NCBI GenBank assembly: GCA_020852175.1
Contig: JADZBH010000070.1
Coordinates: 25,229-89,228, forward strand
Origin: Bryobacterales bacterium
Lineage (GTDB): Bacteria; Acidobacteriota; Terriglobia; Bryobacterales; Bryobacteraceae
Length of the DNA: 64,000 nucleotides
Direction of reading: 5' to 3'
A model generated the notes under the pieces. The model did no database searches. It worked only from the letters and a program-made list of their open reading frames with translations, and was not told the origin of the DNA. The translations under genes and the position numbers were made by a program. Below are positions 1 through 8,511 of this stretch, one piece after another; position 1 is the stretch's first letter, and the number at the start of each line of letters is the position of its first letter.

Positions 1-1
1 C

Positions 2-1048
2 GGCAGCCGGGGCGACGTGCTGCTGCTGGGCGAGGCATACGCCTTCGGCGTGGTGTGGAGTTTCTTCCTGAAGGGGCTGGGCGTGTTGGCGCTGAGATTC
101 CAGCGGAGCGATCAGGAGTATAGAGTTCCGTTGAATCTTCGCGTCGGGAGACACGAGTTGCCGCTGGGTTTGGGCGCGGCGGTGCTGGCGCTGTTCTTCG
201 TGGCCATCGCGAACCTGCTCACCAAGCAGGTGGCGACTATCTATGGCGTGTCGTTCACGTTGCTGCTTTTCACGGTGTTCCTGGTGTCGGAGAAGCTGAA
301 CCGGCGCAAGCAGGGGCGGTTGGCGGAGAAGACCACCGAGGAGTTCAACCTGGAGTACCAACCGGAGGCCGCGCGCGAAACGCTGGACGCGCGGCCCGGG
401 TGTGTGCTGGTGGCGGTGCGGGATTACAGCCGGATGTTCCACCTACGCAAGGTTCTGGAAAAGACAAACATGCGGCGGCACGACATCGTCGTGATGACGG
501 TTCGGAACGTGACCACGGCGGGCGGAGAGTATGACCTGCACGAGTCCCAGTTGTTCACCACGTATGAGAAGGAGTTGTTCAGCCATGTGGTGGCCCTGGC
601 CGAGAAGGAAGGCAAGCATGTGGAACTGCTGACGGTTCCAGCGGTGGACCCGTTCGTGGCAATGGTGCAAACGGCGACGAATTTACAGGCGTCGCGGCTG
701 GTGACAGGGGTGTCGGCGCGGATGTCGGGCGACGAACTGGCGCACCGCATCGGGCGCGCGTGGGAAAGCATGCCCGAACCGCGGCACGCCTTTTCCCTGG
801 AAGTGATTGACCCGGACCGTCCTTCGACGTATGTGAACCTGGGACCACATCCTCCCAGGCTGTGGCCCGAAGACCTGGACCGCCTGCATGAGCTATGGCT
901 CAAACTGACAGGGGACCAGCGGCTGGGTTCGAAACTGCATCACCGGGACGTGGTGGGCGTGGCGCTGCAACGCCTGGAACGGGATCTCTCGAGCACGGAG
1001 CGGGAAGAGGTTCTGCGGGACGTAATGAACGAACTACGGAAGAATTAG
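2..1048 (+). CDS. APC-type permease, C-terminal part (5' end outside window)
   Basis: The frame is open from the first bases, so the gene starts upstream of the window and only its last ~348 codons are seen. Hydrophobic stretches near the beginning (around GVVWSFFLKGLGVLALRF and LGAAVLALFFVAIANLL, then a TM segment ending in FLVSEKLNRR) are followed by a soluble C-terminal region of about 230 residues. That tail (CVLVAVRDYSRMFHLRKVL, then a segment with HVELLTVPAVDPF) has the alternating beta/alpha pattern of a universal-stress-like cytoplasmic domain fused behind an amino-acid/polyamine/organocation transporter. Substrate cannot be read from this fragment. It ends 4 bases inside the convergent zinc-ribbon gene. 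The family call is an inference from the membrane part and the tail architecture. Confidence 0.7.
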   Translation, partial: GSRGDVLLLGEAYAFGVVWSFFLKGLGVLALRFQRSDQEYRVPLNLRVGRHELPLGLGAAVLALFFVAIANLLTKQVATIYGVSFTLLLFTVFLVSEKLNRRKQGRLAEKTTEEFNLEYQPEAARETLDARPGCVLVAVRDYSRMFHLRKVLEKTNMRRHDIVVMTVRNVTTAGGEYDLHESQLFTTYEKELFSHVVALAEKEGKHVELLTVPAVDPFVAMVQTATNLQASRLVTGVSARMSGDELAHRIGRAWESMPEPRHAFSLEVIDPDRPSTYVNLGPHPPRLWPEDLDRLHELWLKLTGDQRLGSKLHHRDVVGVALQRLERDLSSTEREEVLRDVMNELRKN

Positions 1049-1287
1049 GTTTCGGGGGCGCCGTCTGGAGCGGTCTTGCCGAGGACTTCATTGAACAGCG
1101 CTGCTTTTTTCAAATCTTTTTTGGAAGGCGGAGCGATCTCTCGGCGGTAGTCGTGCTCGCTATAACAAGACTTGCAGCGGACCTTGGCGGCCTCGCCGTT
1201 GAGCAGCGACACGATGGAATGGTTGGTGATGCGCTTGCACTTAACGCAAAAATCGTCGATATCGTCGCCAAGGCGGAGTTCAGCCAT
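1045..1287 (-). CDS. Small zinc-ribbon protein
   Basis: An 80-residue acidic/basic protein with two CxxC knuckles (FCVKCK near residue 14 and VRCKSCYSEH near residue 37) spaced as in a zinc ribbon, followed by a charged tail (PPSKKDLKKAALFNEVL). No membrane segment or signal peptide. The start ATG has a GGAGA Shine-Dalgarno five bases upstream and a TATAAT box 21-26 bases upstream. The 3' end overlaps the convergent permease gene by 4 bases. I recognise the fold type but not a characterised family; a nucleic-acid-binding or regulatory role is only a guess. Confidence 0.75.
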   Translation of the reverse strand: MAELRLGDDIDDFCVKCKRITNHSIVSLLNGEAAKVRCKSCYSEHDYRREIAPPSKKDLKKAALFNEVLGKTAPDGAPET

Positions 1288-1307
1288 GAAGTCTCCGTAA
1301 ACTTCAA

Positions 1308-1313
1308 ATTATA
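1308..1313 (-). promoter_or_regulatory. -10 box for the zinc-ribbon gene
   Basis: A perfect TATAAT on the minus strand lies 20 bases before the ATG at 1287. No good -35 hexamer is seen 16-18 bases further upstream, so only the -10 is supported. Transcription would start about 14 bases before the start codon. Confidence 0.4.
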
Positions 1314-1420
1314 GCGAATCAAGGTTTGGGGGAAGGCGGAAATCGTAAGGGATGCTGGGGAAGCCCGGCAACAGACTTTCGACAGGCGGCGAAGTCTTGG
1401 TGCTGGAGCGGGGAGCGGAC

Positions 1421-1429
1421 TGTTATACT
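1421..1429 (+). promoter_or_regulatory. Extended -10 promoter of tRNA-Pro
   Basis: TGTTATACT matches an extended -10 (TGn then TATACT) and ends nine bases before the first base of the tRNA, the usual spacing for direct initiation of a short precursor. A TTGGTG lies upstream but at a long spacing of 21 bases. Confidence 0.55.
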
Positions 1430-1438
1430 GAAACGGAT

Positions 1439-1516
1439 CGGGCCGTGGCGCAGCCTGGCTAGCGCGCTTGCTTGGGGTGCAAGAGGTCGCGAGTTCAAAT
1501 CTCGCCGGCCCGACCA
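1439..1516 (+). tRNA. tRNA-Pro (anticodon GGG)
   Basis: The 78-base segment folds as a full cloverleaf. The acceptor CGGGCCG (1439-1445) pairs with CGGCCCG (1506-1512), the anticodon stem CTTGC/GCAAG encloses loop TTGGGGT with anticodon GGG, and the T arm contains the canonical GTTCAAATC. Discriminator A and an encoded CCA end follow at 1513-1516. It decodes CCC (and CCU by wobble). Confidence 0.95.
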
Positions 1517-1812
1517 AATTCTTCAAAGACTTATAGGCCCCCAACCCCAAGGGGCCTGCTCTCCGCGGAAAATGGGGAGCAGACCGAATCCCTCCATAGT
1601 TAAGCAAATAGAACCTTGACGCGCGTTCTGTAGTTGTTGAAGTTGCGGAAGCCGTAGGCTTGGCGGACTCCAACTTGGGTCAGCAAAAAAATGAAATCGA
1701 GACTTGGCCAGGATCTGGGCATATTGCCGGGCCGTGGTTCCAGCAGGCTGGCCATCGGAACTGAGCGGGAGTTGAGCGAACACCGCCCGAGTTGCGCCGG
1801 CCCGATTCTCCG
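1517..1812. other. Gene-free stretch with two adjacent hairpins
   Basis: No convincing coding region lies between the tRNA and the acyl-CoA synthetase stop. Two stem-loops follow each other: AGGCCCC (1535-1541) with GGGGCCT (1551-1557), a perfect 7-bp stem, and CTGCTCTCC (1556-1564) with GGGGAGCAG (1574-1582), a 9-bp stem with one G-U pair. The two share bases 1556-1557, so they can only form alternately at their junction. No U-tract follows, so termination is possible but unproven. Nothing is seen in 1583-1812. Confidence 0.4.
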
Positions 1813-3669
1813 CTACTCTCCCGACTCAGTGTCCCGGTTCCCGTACAGCCCGCTCACCGCATGCCGGTGGTTCTCCAGCACGCGTGCCCGCCGCACCTTC
1901 ATCGTCGGCGTGATCTCGCCCGCCTCGATCGTGAAGTCCCGGTCCAACACATGCCACTTGCGAATCTGCTCGAACGGCGCCAACTGCCGGTTCACCCGCG
2001 CCACGATCTTCTTCACGGCCGTCTGCACCGGCGCCGACTGCACCACCTCGTGCATCGGCTTGCCCTTCAATTCGCTGAATTCCCGCAAGGATTCGAGCAC
2101 CGTCCCATTCAACGTGAACAGCGCGGCCACGTACGGCAGTTTGTCGCCCACAAGCAACACCTGATGCAACAGCGGCTCCATCTTGAACAGACCTTCGATC
2201 ATCGCCGGGTAGATCTTCTTCCCGTTCGACGACACGATCACTTCCTTCTTCCGCCCGGTGATCGCCACGAACCCGTGAGCGTTGATCTCGGCGATGTCGC
2301 CGGTGTGCAGCCATCCGTCCCGCAGAATGGCCGCCGTCGCGTCCGGGTCCTGCCAGTAGCCCTTGAACAGCGTGGGCGACCGGAACAGCAACTCACCGTC
2401 GCCGGCGATCTTCACCTCCACGCCCGGCAGCGGTTTGCCGATCGAACCGGACTTCGGCCGGCCGATGGGGTTCAAACACACAACGCCACCTTCGGTCAGT
2501 CCATAGCCTTCGTGAATCGGCATTCCGATCGCCGCGTAGAAGTCGGCCAGATCCTTCCCCAACGGCGCGGCTCCCGAAATGGCCAACCGCAACTCGCCGC
2601 CCAGCCGTTCGCGAATTGTGCGGAAAATCATCCGGTCGGCCAGGCTCCACGCCCGCGACATCCACATGGGCACGGCACGCCCCTCGATGCGCCGCGTGTG
2701 AATCTCGATGCCCAGCCCCAGGGCGCCCCAGAAGATCCGCTGTACAATTCCCGGCCGCTTCTTGATTTCGGTGCAGATCGAGGTGTACATCCGCTCCCAC
2801 ACGCGCGGCGGCGCGACGAAAAACGTCGGCTTCACCTGCTTCAACTCATGCGGCAGCCGTGACAGTCCCTCGCTAAAGTACACCGGCATGCCACACCGTA
2901 CCGGCAGATACTGCACCACGAACCGCTGTGTGATGTGCGCCGATGGCAGGAAGGCAATCGTTCGTTGCCCCGGTCCCAGGTCCAGGCCGTCCACCCTCGG
3001 CGCCATCTCGCAGTTGTCGCAAAGTGCCCCGTGCGACACCAATCCCATTTTCGGTTCGCCCGTGGCTCCCGATGTCAGGTAAAGGATCGCTCCGTGTTCC
3101 GGTTTCAGCGCCGTTCGGAACCGTTCCGTCAAACCGGGATCCTCCTCCAGCGCTTTCCGTCCGCGCGCCCGCAAGGCATCCAGGGTCATCACGGAGGGTC
3201 CGTTCGCCGGTTCACCCGTCAGCAGCACATAGTGGGCGTCCAGGGAGTCCTCGGCCGCCGTTTGCAGTTTGGCCAGCAACGTGGGGTTCTCCACGAAGAC
3301 CACCTTCGGCCCCAGCCGGTGCAGAGTCTTCACATGATCGGCGACCGGATACGAGGTATACAGCGCCGCCGCGATGCCGCCCGCCACCAGAATGCCGGCG
3401 TCGGCCAGATAGAACTCCATCCGGGTCTCCGAATCCAGTGCTGCGAGGTCGCCGTGCCGCAGGCCCAGCGCATACAGGCCGCAGGCCACCTCTTCCACCG
3501 CCGCTTTGTACTGCACCCAGCTCAGCGAGCGCCATTCGCGCTTTCCCTCCCGCATCTCCTGAAAATGCAGTGCCGGTTGCTGGCCAAATGCCTCGGCGGC
3601 CCGCAGGAATAGGCCGTAAACGGTACGTTCACTCACTCCGGGTATGGTAACAGGGCCTTGCCACGTCAT
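1813..3669 (-). CDS. Long-chain fatty acid-CoA ligase (AMP-forming)
   Basis: A 618-residue member of the ANL superfamily, close in length to FadD15/FAA1-type long-chain acyl-CoA synthetases. It activates a fatty acid to acyl-AMP and then acyl-CoA in the cytoplasm or at the membrane. Motifs in order are the A3 phosphate loop YLTSGATGEPKM near residue 197 (the usual TSGTTG has Ala for the second Thr), LPSAHITQR near 240, the A5 motif GYGLTEGG near 386, and the A7/A8 pair LHTGDIAEINAHGF and GRKKEVIVSSNGKKIYP near 440-475, which binds ribose and holds the hinge. The start ATG at 3669 is the first in frame, with a GAGG unusually close. The neighbouring phosphatase is divergent, so the gene is probably monocistronic. 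Confidence 0.93.
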   Translation of the reverse strand: MTWQGPVTIPGVSERTVYGLFLRAAEAFGQQPALHFQEMREGKREWRSLSWVQYKAAVEEVACGLYALGLRHGDLAALDSETRMEFYLADAGILVAGGIAAALYTSYPVADHVKTLHRLGPKVVFVENPTLLAKLQTAAEDSLDAHYVLLTGEPANGPSVMTLDALRARGRKALEEDPGLTERFRTALKPEHGAILYLTSGATGEPKMGLVSHGALCDNCEMAPRVDGLDLGPGQRTIAFLPSAHITQRFVVQYLPVRCGMPVYFSEGLSRLPHELKQVKPTFFVAPPRVWERMYTSICTEIKKRPGIVQRIFWGALGLGIEIHTRRIEGRAVPMWMSRAWSLADRMIFRTIRERLGGELRLAISGAAPLGKDLADFYAAIGMPIHEGYGLTEGGVVCLNPIGRPKSGSIGKPLPGVEVKIAGDGELLFRSPTLFKGYWQDPDATAAILRDGWLHTGDIAEINAHGFVAITGRKKEVIVSSNGKKIYPAMIEGLFKMEPLLHQVLLVGDKLPYVAALFTLNGTVLESLREFSELKGKPMHEVVQSAPVQTAVKKIVARVNRQLAPFEQIRKWHVLDRDFTIEAGEITPTMKVRRARVLENHRHAVSGLYGNRDTESGE

Positions 3670-3726
3670 GCCTCATTTCCGCTCCCGGAGTGGTCTGTCC
3701 TCGCCGTCATGGGAAAATACCTTCAT

Positions 3727-4527
3727 ATGGATTTTTCCCGTGAGCTTGACGTGTGCCTGGGTCTCCTCCGCCAGGCGGGCGAGGTGGCGCTTGATTTCCA
3801 GCGCCGCGGCGTCACCGCCGATACAAAGGCCGACGATTCGCCCGTCACGGAAGCGGATCGCGCCTGTGAACGCCTCTTCTCCGAAGGCCTTGCCTCCGCT
3901 TTCCCCTCCGACGGGCAACTCGGGGAGGAAGGCGCCGCCCGGCCTTCCGCCAGCGGCCGCCAGTGGATTATCGATCCCATCGACGGTACGCGCGACTATG
4001 TCCGCCGGAACCGCCTCTGGTCGATGCTGCTCGCCCTGGAAGTCAACGGTGAAGTTCTGCTCGGCGCGGCCCACTTCCCGGCGTTCGGCGAAACCTACTA
4101 CGCCGTGAAAGGCCAGGGCGCCTGGCGGACCGGCGCCGGTGGAGCGCGCGACCGCATCGCCGTATCCGGCAAAAGCGAAACGGCCGAAGGCGTCATCTGC
4201 GTGAACTCGCTGCAGAACATCACCCGCTGGCCATTTTCCGCCGACCTGGTTCAATGGCTGGGACGCTTCTGGGCCGTACGCAGCCTGGGAGGCGCGCTGG
4301 ACTCGATGTTTGTCGCAGCGGGCCACGCCGATGCCTGGATAGAACAGGGCGCCAAACCCTGGGACCTCGCCTCCATCCAGATCATCACCGAAGAGGCCGG
4401 TGGCGTCTTTTTCAACTTCGACGGCGGCCGCAGCATCTATGCCGGAAACTGTGTCACCTGCACGCCCGGATTCGAGACCGAGCTCCGCGCTTTCGTTGCC
4501 GCCGAACATGCCCTCGGGCTCATGTAG
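3727..4527 (+). CDS. Inositol-monophosphatase-family phosphatase
   Basis: A Mg-dependent sugar or nucleotide phosphatase of the FIG superfamily, about 266 residues from the chosen start. It shows the family metal site in order: LGEEG (the E-E ligand), then the diagnostic WIIDPIDGTRDYVR, and the C-terminal KPWDLASIQIITEEAGG with the third Asp. The substrate could be inositol phosphate, histidinol phosphate or 3'-phosphoadenosine 5'-phosphate (CysQ-like); the sequence does not decide. Two upstream in-frame ATGs (3658, 3709) would lengthen it, but 3658 overlaps the divergent ligase, and MDFSRELDVCLGLLRQAGE is where family homology normally begins. The following QueD gene is on the same strand 53 bases downstream. 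Confidence 0.88.
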   Translation: MDFSRELDVCLGLLRQAGEVALDFQRRGVTADTKADDSPVTEADRACERLFSEGLASAFPSDGQLGEEGAARPSASGRQWIIDPIDGTRDYVRRNRLWSMLLALEVNGEVLLGAAHFPAFGETYYAVKGQGAWRTGAGGARDRIAVSGKSETAEGVICVNSLQNITRWPFSADLVQWLGRFWAVRSLGGALDSMFVAAGHADAWIEQGAKPWDLASIQIITEEAGGVFFNFDGGRSIYAGNCVTCTPGFETELRAFVAAEHALGLM

Positions 4528-4580
4528 ACGCTCCCGTATGCTGGTAGCTGTCCGGCTCCTACCGGCCGAGGTTTATTGAA

Positions 4581-4937
4581 ATGATGATTTACAAGGACTT
4601 CCGGATCGAGGCAGCCCACCGTCTGCCCCACGTTCCGCCTGGACACAAGTGTTCGCGGCTTCATGGCCACAGCTTTCTGGTCCGCCTCTGTTGCGAAGGT
4701 CCCCTCGACCCAGTGCTGGGCTGGGTGCTCGATTTCGCCGACCTCAAAGCCGCCTTCGCCCCGCTTCACGACGCCCTCGACCACCGCTACCTGAACGACA
4801 TCGAAGGTCTCGACAACCCCACCAGTGAACAACTGGCACGTTGGATCTGGCAGCGTCTGAAACCCACGCTTCCATTGCTCGCTACGGTCATCGTGCGGGA
4901 AACATGCACAGCCGGGTGTGAATACCGCGGCGATTGA
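4581..4937 (+). CDS. queD: 6-carboxy-5,6,7,8-tetrahydropterin synthase (QueD/PTPS family)
   Basis: A short T-fold enzyme of 118 residues, the normal size for QueD, which converts dihydroneopterin triphosphate to 6-carboxytetrahydropterin in queuosine biosynthesis. The zinc ligands are visible as H13 (IEAAHRLP) and H28/H30 (CSRLHGHSF), the catalytic Cys is C24, and the Asp-His pair lies in DALDHRYLND. The C-terminal VRETCTAGCEY supplies the pterin-anchoring Glu. A 6-pyruvoyl-tetrahydropterin synthase role is the alternative. Tandem ATGs (4581, 4584) follow a GAGG 9-12 bases upstream. No other queuosine gene lies nearby, and I could not fit a preQ1 riboswitch in the short leader. Confidence 0.9.
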   Translation: MMIYKDFRIEAAHRLPHVPPGHKCSRLHGHSFLVRLCCEGPLDPVLGWVLDFADLKAAFAPLHDALDHRYLNDIEGLDNPTSEQLARWIWQRLKPTLPLLATVIVRETCTAGCEYRGD

Positions 4938-4955
4938 CGGCAGGCGAACTGCTCC

Positions 4956-5516
4956 TTACAAAATCTGAACCGCAACAGCGTCGGGCGTCACCGCCACTCG
5001 CCGGATGTTGCTCTCCAACTGGAACCAGGTGTTGAGCTTTGCGTTCGGGTACCGGGGCAGCACATAGTTCGCGATCACCCAGTCCAGCGCGCGCCCCTCC
5101 AGATTCCACCCGTCCACATCCACGGAGAGCAGGTCCACCCGGCACCAGCCGTCCTGCGAGGTTACCCGCACCTCGACGTCCACCAGCCGCTCGCCGCTCA
5201 GCAGCAACCGCGACACCAGGCCGGGCGGCCGCCCCTCCACACTCTCGGATACCTTGCGGAAATCGATCCAGGCCGACCCCTCCGCCCGGCTCGTTCCCAG
5301 ACGGAATGAAGGCGTACGCACCCCGCGCACCTTCTTGCGCAGCAGCTCCTCGCGTGCATAGTCCAGCAGTTCGCCGCTGGTGAACCGCACCGTCTGGCCG
5401 CTGGGAACCGTATTCTTTTCAATTGCTTCCAACTTGGCCCTCGCGGGCGATCCTCCGGCTCCGCGCAGTCTTCCGCCCGTGCTCGCCAGTGCCAGTAAAA
5501 ATGCCAGTCTGGTCAT
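4956..5516 (-). CDS. Exported protein of unknown function
   Basis: A 186-residue protein with an N-terminal hydrophobic leader (MTRLAFLLALASTGG) indicating export. The body is mixed beta, with no cysteines apart from one in DGWCRVDLLS and no motif I recognise. The start is well supported by GAGGAGG four bases upstream. It is convergent with queD, 18 bases apart, and divergent from the bestrophin. I cannot assign a function. Confidence 0.75.
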   Translation of the reverse strand: MTRLAFLLALASTGGRLRGAGGSPARAKLEAIEKNTVPSGQTVRFTSGELLDYAREELLRKKVRGVRTPSFRLGTSRAEGSAWIDFRKVSESVEGRPPGLVSRLLLSGERLVDVEVRVTSQDGWCRVDLLSVDVDGWNLEGRALDWVIANYVLPRYPNAKLNTWFQLESNIRRVAVTPDAVAVQIL

Positions 5517-5625
5517 CGCCTCCTCATTGTCCGGCTCATCCCCTCATCTACCCCATCGACGCCAGACGCTTCCGAGTGGTTGCGCCTCCGGAAACGCCGT
5601 GTGCGGCACAATGGTCACACTCACC

Positions 5626-6525
5626 ATGATCCAGTATGACGCCCACAAGTGGCTCGATCATTTTTTCGATCTCCGCGGCACCCTCATTCGCCAAATCACC
5701 CCCCGAGTATTGGGGCTGGTTCTGTGGGCCGCGATTGTCGTTGCCATTCACTTCCACATCCGCCCCGTGGGGGCCGGAGTCACGGTTCACTCACTGGTGG
5801 GCGTCGCGCTGGGCCTGCTGCTTGTGTTTCGTACCAACGCCTCCTATGACCGCTTCTGGGAAGGCCGCAAGCTCTGGGGAGGCATTGTGAACGAGACCCG
5901 CAACGCCGCTCTCATGGCCAGTGTCCATCTTAAAGATGCACCTGGACTTGTTTGGCGTTTCACCCGTTGGACGGCCCTGTTTCCGTGGATGGCCATCAGC
6001 ACCCTGCGTAGCGCGCCGGTCTTCGGTCCGGTGGCGGCGGAACTGCCTCCGGCGGACCGTCTGGCGCTGGAGTCCTCGCAGCACCCGGCGCTCTACTCGG
6101 CCCGCCAGATGAGCCTGTGTCTGGCCGAGGCCCGTGAGCGCGGCTTCATCACCGACTATGTGCAAGTGGCCATCGACCGCAACACGCAACTGCTGGTGGA
6201 CTACCTGGGCGGTTGCGAGCGCATACGCAAGACGCCGCTGCCGTTTGCCTATGTGGTTCACCTGCGCCGCGCCCTGCTTCTGTACTGCATCACACTTCCC
6301 TTCGCTCTTGTGGAAACTTTCGGCTGGTGGACCCTGCTTGATGTCCTGTTGGTGGCTTATACATTTCTGGGCATCGAGGAGATTGGCGTCGAAATCGAAG
6401 GCCCCTTCGGCAACGACGAAAACGACCTGCCTCTGGAGGCGATCAGCGAAACCATCCATCAGAACCTCTACAGCATCGCCGGCATCGCGGCCGGCCAACA
6501 GGAGATCATGCCCGAGGGCCTCTAA
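5626..6525 (+). CDS. Bestrophin-family anion channel
   Basis: About 299 residues, matching bacterial bestrophins (UPF0187), pentameric anion or cation channels of the inner membrane. The first membrane helix (LGLVLWAAIVVAIHFH) is followed by the family hallmark LLVFRTNASYDRFWEGRKLW, then by RRALLLYCITLPFALVE and a C-terminal GIEEIGVEIEGPFGNDENDL, the conserved acidic signature. An alternative ATG at 5611 adds five residues; a much longer frame back to 5380 overlaps the opposite-strand exported protein and is rejected. Neither start has a strong Shine-Dalgarno. The SYLF gene follows 57 bases downstream on the same strand but has its own strong ribosome site. Confidence 0.9.
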   Translation: MIQYDAHKWLDHFFDLRGTLIRQITPRVLGLVLWAAIVVAIHFHIRPVGAGVTVHSLVGVALGLLLVFRTNASYDRFWEGRKLWGGIVNETRNAALMASVHLKDAPGLVWRFTRWTALFPWMAISTLRSAPVFGPVAAELPPADRLALESSQHPALYSARQMSLCLAEARERGFITDYVQVAIDRNTQLLVDYLGGCERIRKTPLPFAYVVHLRRALLLYCITLPFALVETFGWWTLLDVLLVAYTFLGIEEIGVEIEGPFGNDENDLPLEAISETIHQNLYSIAGIAAGQQEIMPEGL

Positions 6526-6582
6526 CGATCTGGCAGCCCCGCCCCGTGCAATGCGATCATATAAATACCAAAGGAGATTTGG

Positions 6583-7260
6583 ATGAATCGAACTCTGTGC
6601 GTGTTTTTCCTGGGAGTGGCCGCGCTCGCCGCCGCGAATAAGGCCAACACCGACCGGCTCGACAAGGCCGCCGTCGTCTTCGACGAAGTAATGGGCATCT
6701 CCGACAAGGCGATTCCGCAAACCCTGCTCGATAAGAGCGAATGTGTCGTGCTTGTGCCTGGCATGAAAAAGGGCGCCTTTATCTTCGGCGCGAAATATGG
6801 CCGCGGGTTCATCTCCTGCCGCGGAACGGGCGGAGCCGGCTGGAGCGCTCCGGGCGCGGTCCGCGTGGAAGGCGGCAGTTTTGGCTTTCAGATCGGCGGT
6901 TCGGAAACCGACGTCATCATGCTGGTGATGAACGAACGGGGCGTCGACCGTTTGCTCCGCAGCAAGTTCACACTGGGGGGGGATGCCAGCGTGGCCGCTG
7001 GGCCGGTGGGCCGCTCAGCCTCCGCGCAAACCGACGCCATGATGACCGCTGAAATCCTCACCTGGTCCCGCGCCCGAGGCGTCTTCGCCGGCGTTTCCCT
7101 GCAAGGCGCGACGCTTCGCCAGGACATCAGCGTGAACGCCGATCTATACGGCAAGGCCTACGAGAACTCGCAGATCGTGAAAAGCGGGCTCGAAGCGCCT
7201 GAGCCCGCTAAGAAAATGATCTCTCTGTTGACCAAGTACTCGGCGCGCAAGTCCAGGTAA
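6583..7260 (+). CDS. SYLF-domain (Ysc84-type) exported lipid-binding protein
   Basis: A 225-residue protein with a signal peptide (MNRTLCVFFLGVAALAAANK) and a full-length SYLF/DUF500 domain. The family pattern is clear: a helical start, then CVVLVPGMKKGAFIFGAKYG RG (residues ~50-72), the Trp-Ser-Ala-Pro turn GAGWSAPGAVRVEGG, GGSETDVIMLVMN, and the later GVFAGVSLQGATLRQD. Bacterial SYLF proteins are periplasmic or outer-membrane associated; SYLF domains of eukaryotes bind phosphoinositides, but the bacterial ligand is unknown. The start is set by AAAGGAGA six bases upstream. A TATAAA at 6560-6565 could be a -10 box. Confidence 0.93.
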   Translation: MNRTLCVFFLGVAALAAANKANTDRLDKAAVVFDEVMGISDKAIPQTLLDKSECVVLVPGMKKGAFIFGAKYGRGFISCRGTGGAGWSAPGAVRVEGGSFGFQIGGSETDVIMLVMNERGVDRLLRSKFTLGGDASVAAGPVGRSASAQTDAMMTAEILTWSRARGVFAGVSLQGATLRQDISVNADLYGKAYENSQIVKSGLEAPEPAKKMISLLTKYSARKSR

Positions 7261-7283
7261 CCGGCGCGCCGTTTCACGGTCTT

Positions 7284-8501
7284 CTACCAGTCCACCACCG
7301 AGCCGTCGTCCGCGTCGTACGCCGTACGGTACGGGCGCGGCTCGCCTACCTGGGCCATCAACTTGTTCTCGTCAATCGTGATGCCCAGGCCCGGATCGGT
7401 CAACAAGGGTCTGTACCCGTTCACCACGGCCGGAAGCGGCTTGGCCAGCAAATCGGAGTACTCGTTGTCGCCCCGCTCCTGAATCAGGAAGTTGGGAATC
7501 GACGCGGCGATTTGCAAACTGGAGGCCAGCGAGCACGGACCCTGCGGATTGTGCGGAGCCAGCGGCGAATAGTACGCCTCCGCCATGCCCGCGATCACCT
7601 TCAATTCCGTGATTCCTCCCGCGTAGCAGATGTCCGGCTGCAGGATCATCGCCGCGCGCTTTTCGAGAATCTCCTGGAAGCCCCACTTGGTGAAGATGCG
7701 TTCGCCGGTGGCGATGGGAATGTGTGTTTTCCGGGCCAACTCCGCCATCACGCCCACGTTCAGCGCCTGTACGATCTCCTCGTAGAAGAACGGCTGATGG
7801 GGCTCCAGCGCCTTGATTAGAAGGCTGGCCGTAGGCGGTTGCACGGCGCCGTGGAAGTCGATCCCGATGTCCACGCCCTTGCCGTACTTCTGGCGCAAGG
7901 CGCCGAAGCGTTCGGCCACCTCGTCCACCATCTTGGGGCCTTCCACATACTTGAACGGCGTCCGCGAGCCGCGCGGCCCCACCTTCATCGCATTCACGCC
8001 CGTTTTTTCGCTGACCGTGCCGTACACGCGCGCGCGGTCGCGGAATGGCCCGCCCATCAGCTTGTAAACGGGTACGCCATAGCACTTGCCCGTGATGTCC
8101 CACAGCGCCTGGTCGATGCCGCTGGAGATCGCCGTTTTGATGGGACCGCCGCGGTAGAATGCCCCGCGGTGGATCGCCTGCCAGTGGAAGGCCACCCGCC
8201 GGGGATCCTTCCCCACCAGGTAATCGCCCACCTCCAGCGCGCCTGCCGCGCACGCCTTGGCGTCGTCCTTCAACATCTCGCCCCAACCGGTAACGCCGGC
8301 GTCGGTGGAGATTTTCACGAACACCCAGCTATTCTTCAGAACGAACGACTCGATCTTGGTGACCTTGACGTTGTCGTCCGGTCCCACGGCTGCCATGGCA
8401 TCGCACCGCTTGGCGCTGAAGGCTTCAAGACTGAACAGCGCGGCCGGTCCATACAACATCGACTGGAACCACTCGCGCCGGTTGCTTTTTTGAGGGAACA
8501 T
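7284..8501 (-). CDS. Mandelate racemase/muconate lactonizing enzyme family, galactonate-dehydratase-like
   Basis: A 405-residue enolase-superfamily enzyme with the N-terminal capping domain and a TIM barrel. Metal ligands are seen as Asp in VDIGIDFHG, Glu in FFYEEIVQ and Glu in IATGERIF. The DFH arrangement (His two residues after the first ligand) and His in PLAPHNPQGP match D-galactonate/D-gluconate dehydratases, which dehydrate sugar acids to 2-keto-3-deoxy acids. The leader (MFPQKSNRREWFQSML, then a hydrophobic stretch) resembles a Tat signal, unusual for this family and suggesting a periplasmic location. It lies 10 bases after the TonB-type receptor stop and has AAGGAAA before its ATG, so the two are co-transcribed. 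The exact sugar acid is not known. Confidence 0.88.
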   Translation of the reverse strand: MFPQKSNRREWFQSMLYGPAALFSLEAFSAKRCDAMAAVGPDDNVKVTKIESFVLKNSWVFVKISTDAGVTGWGEMLKDDAKACAAGALEVGDYLVGKDPRRVAFHWQAIHRGAFYRGGPIKTAISSGIDQALWDITGKCYGVPVYKLMGGPFRDRARVYGTVSEKTGVNAMKVGPRGSRTPFKYVEGPKMVDEVAERFGALRQKYGKGVDIGIDFHGAVQPPTASLLIKALEPHQPFFYEEIVQALNVGVMAELARKTHIPIATGERIFTKWGFQEILEKRAAMILQPDICYAGGITELKVIAGMAEAYYSPLAPHNPQGPCSLASSLQIAASIPNFLIQERGDNEYSDLLAKPLPAVVNGYRPLLTDPGLGITIDENKLMAQVGEPRPYRTAYDADDGSVVDW

Positions 8502-8511
8502 ATTGGTTTCC

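Noticed and set aside
4528..4580. preQ1 riboswitch in front of queD
   Set aside because: The 53-base leader forms only a short GGTAG/CTACC hairpin and lacks the conserved A-rich tail.
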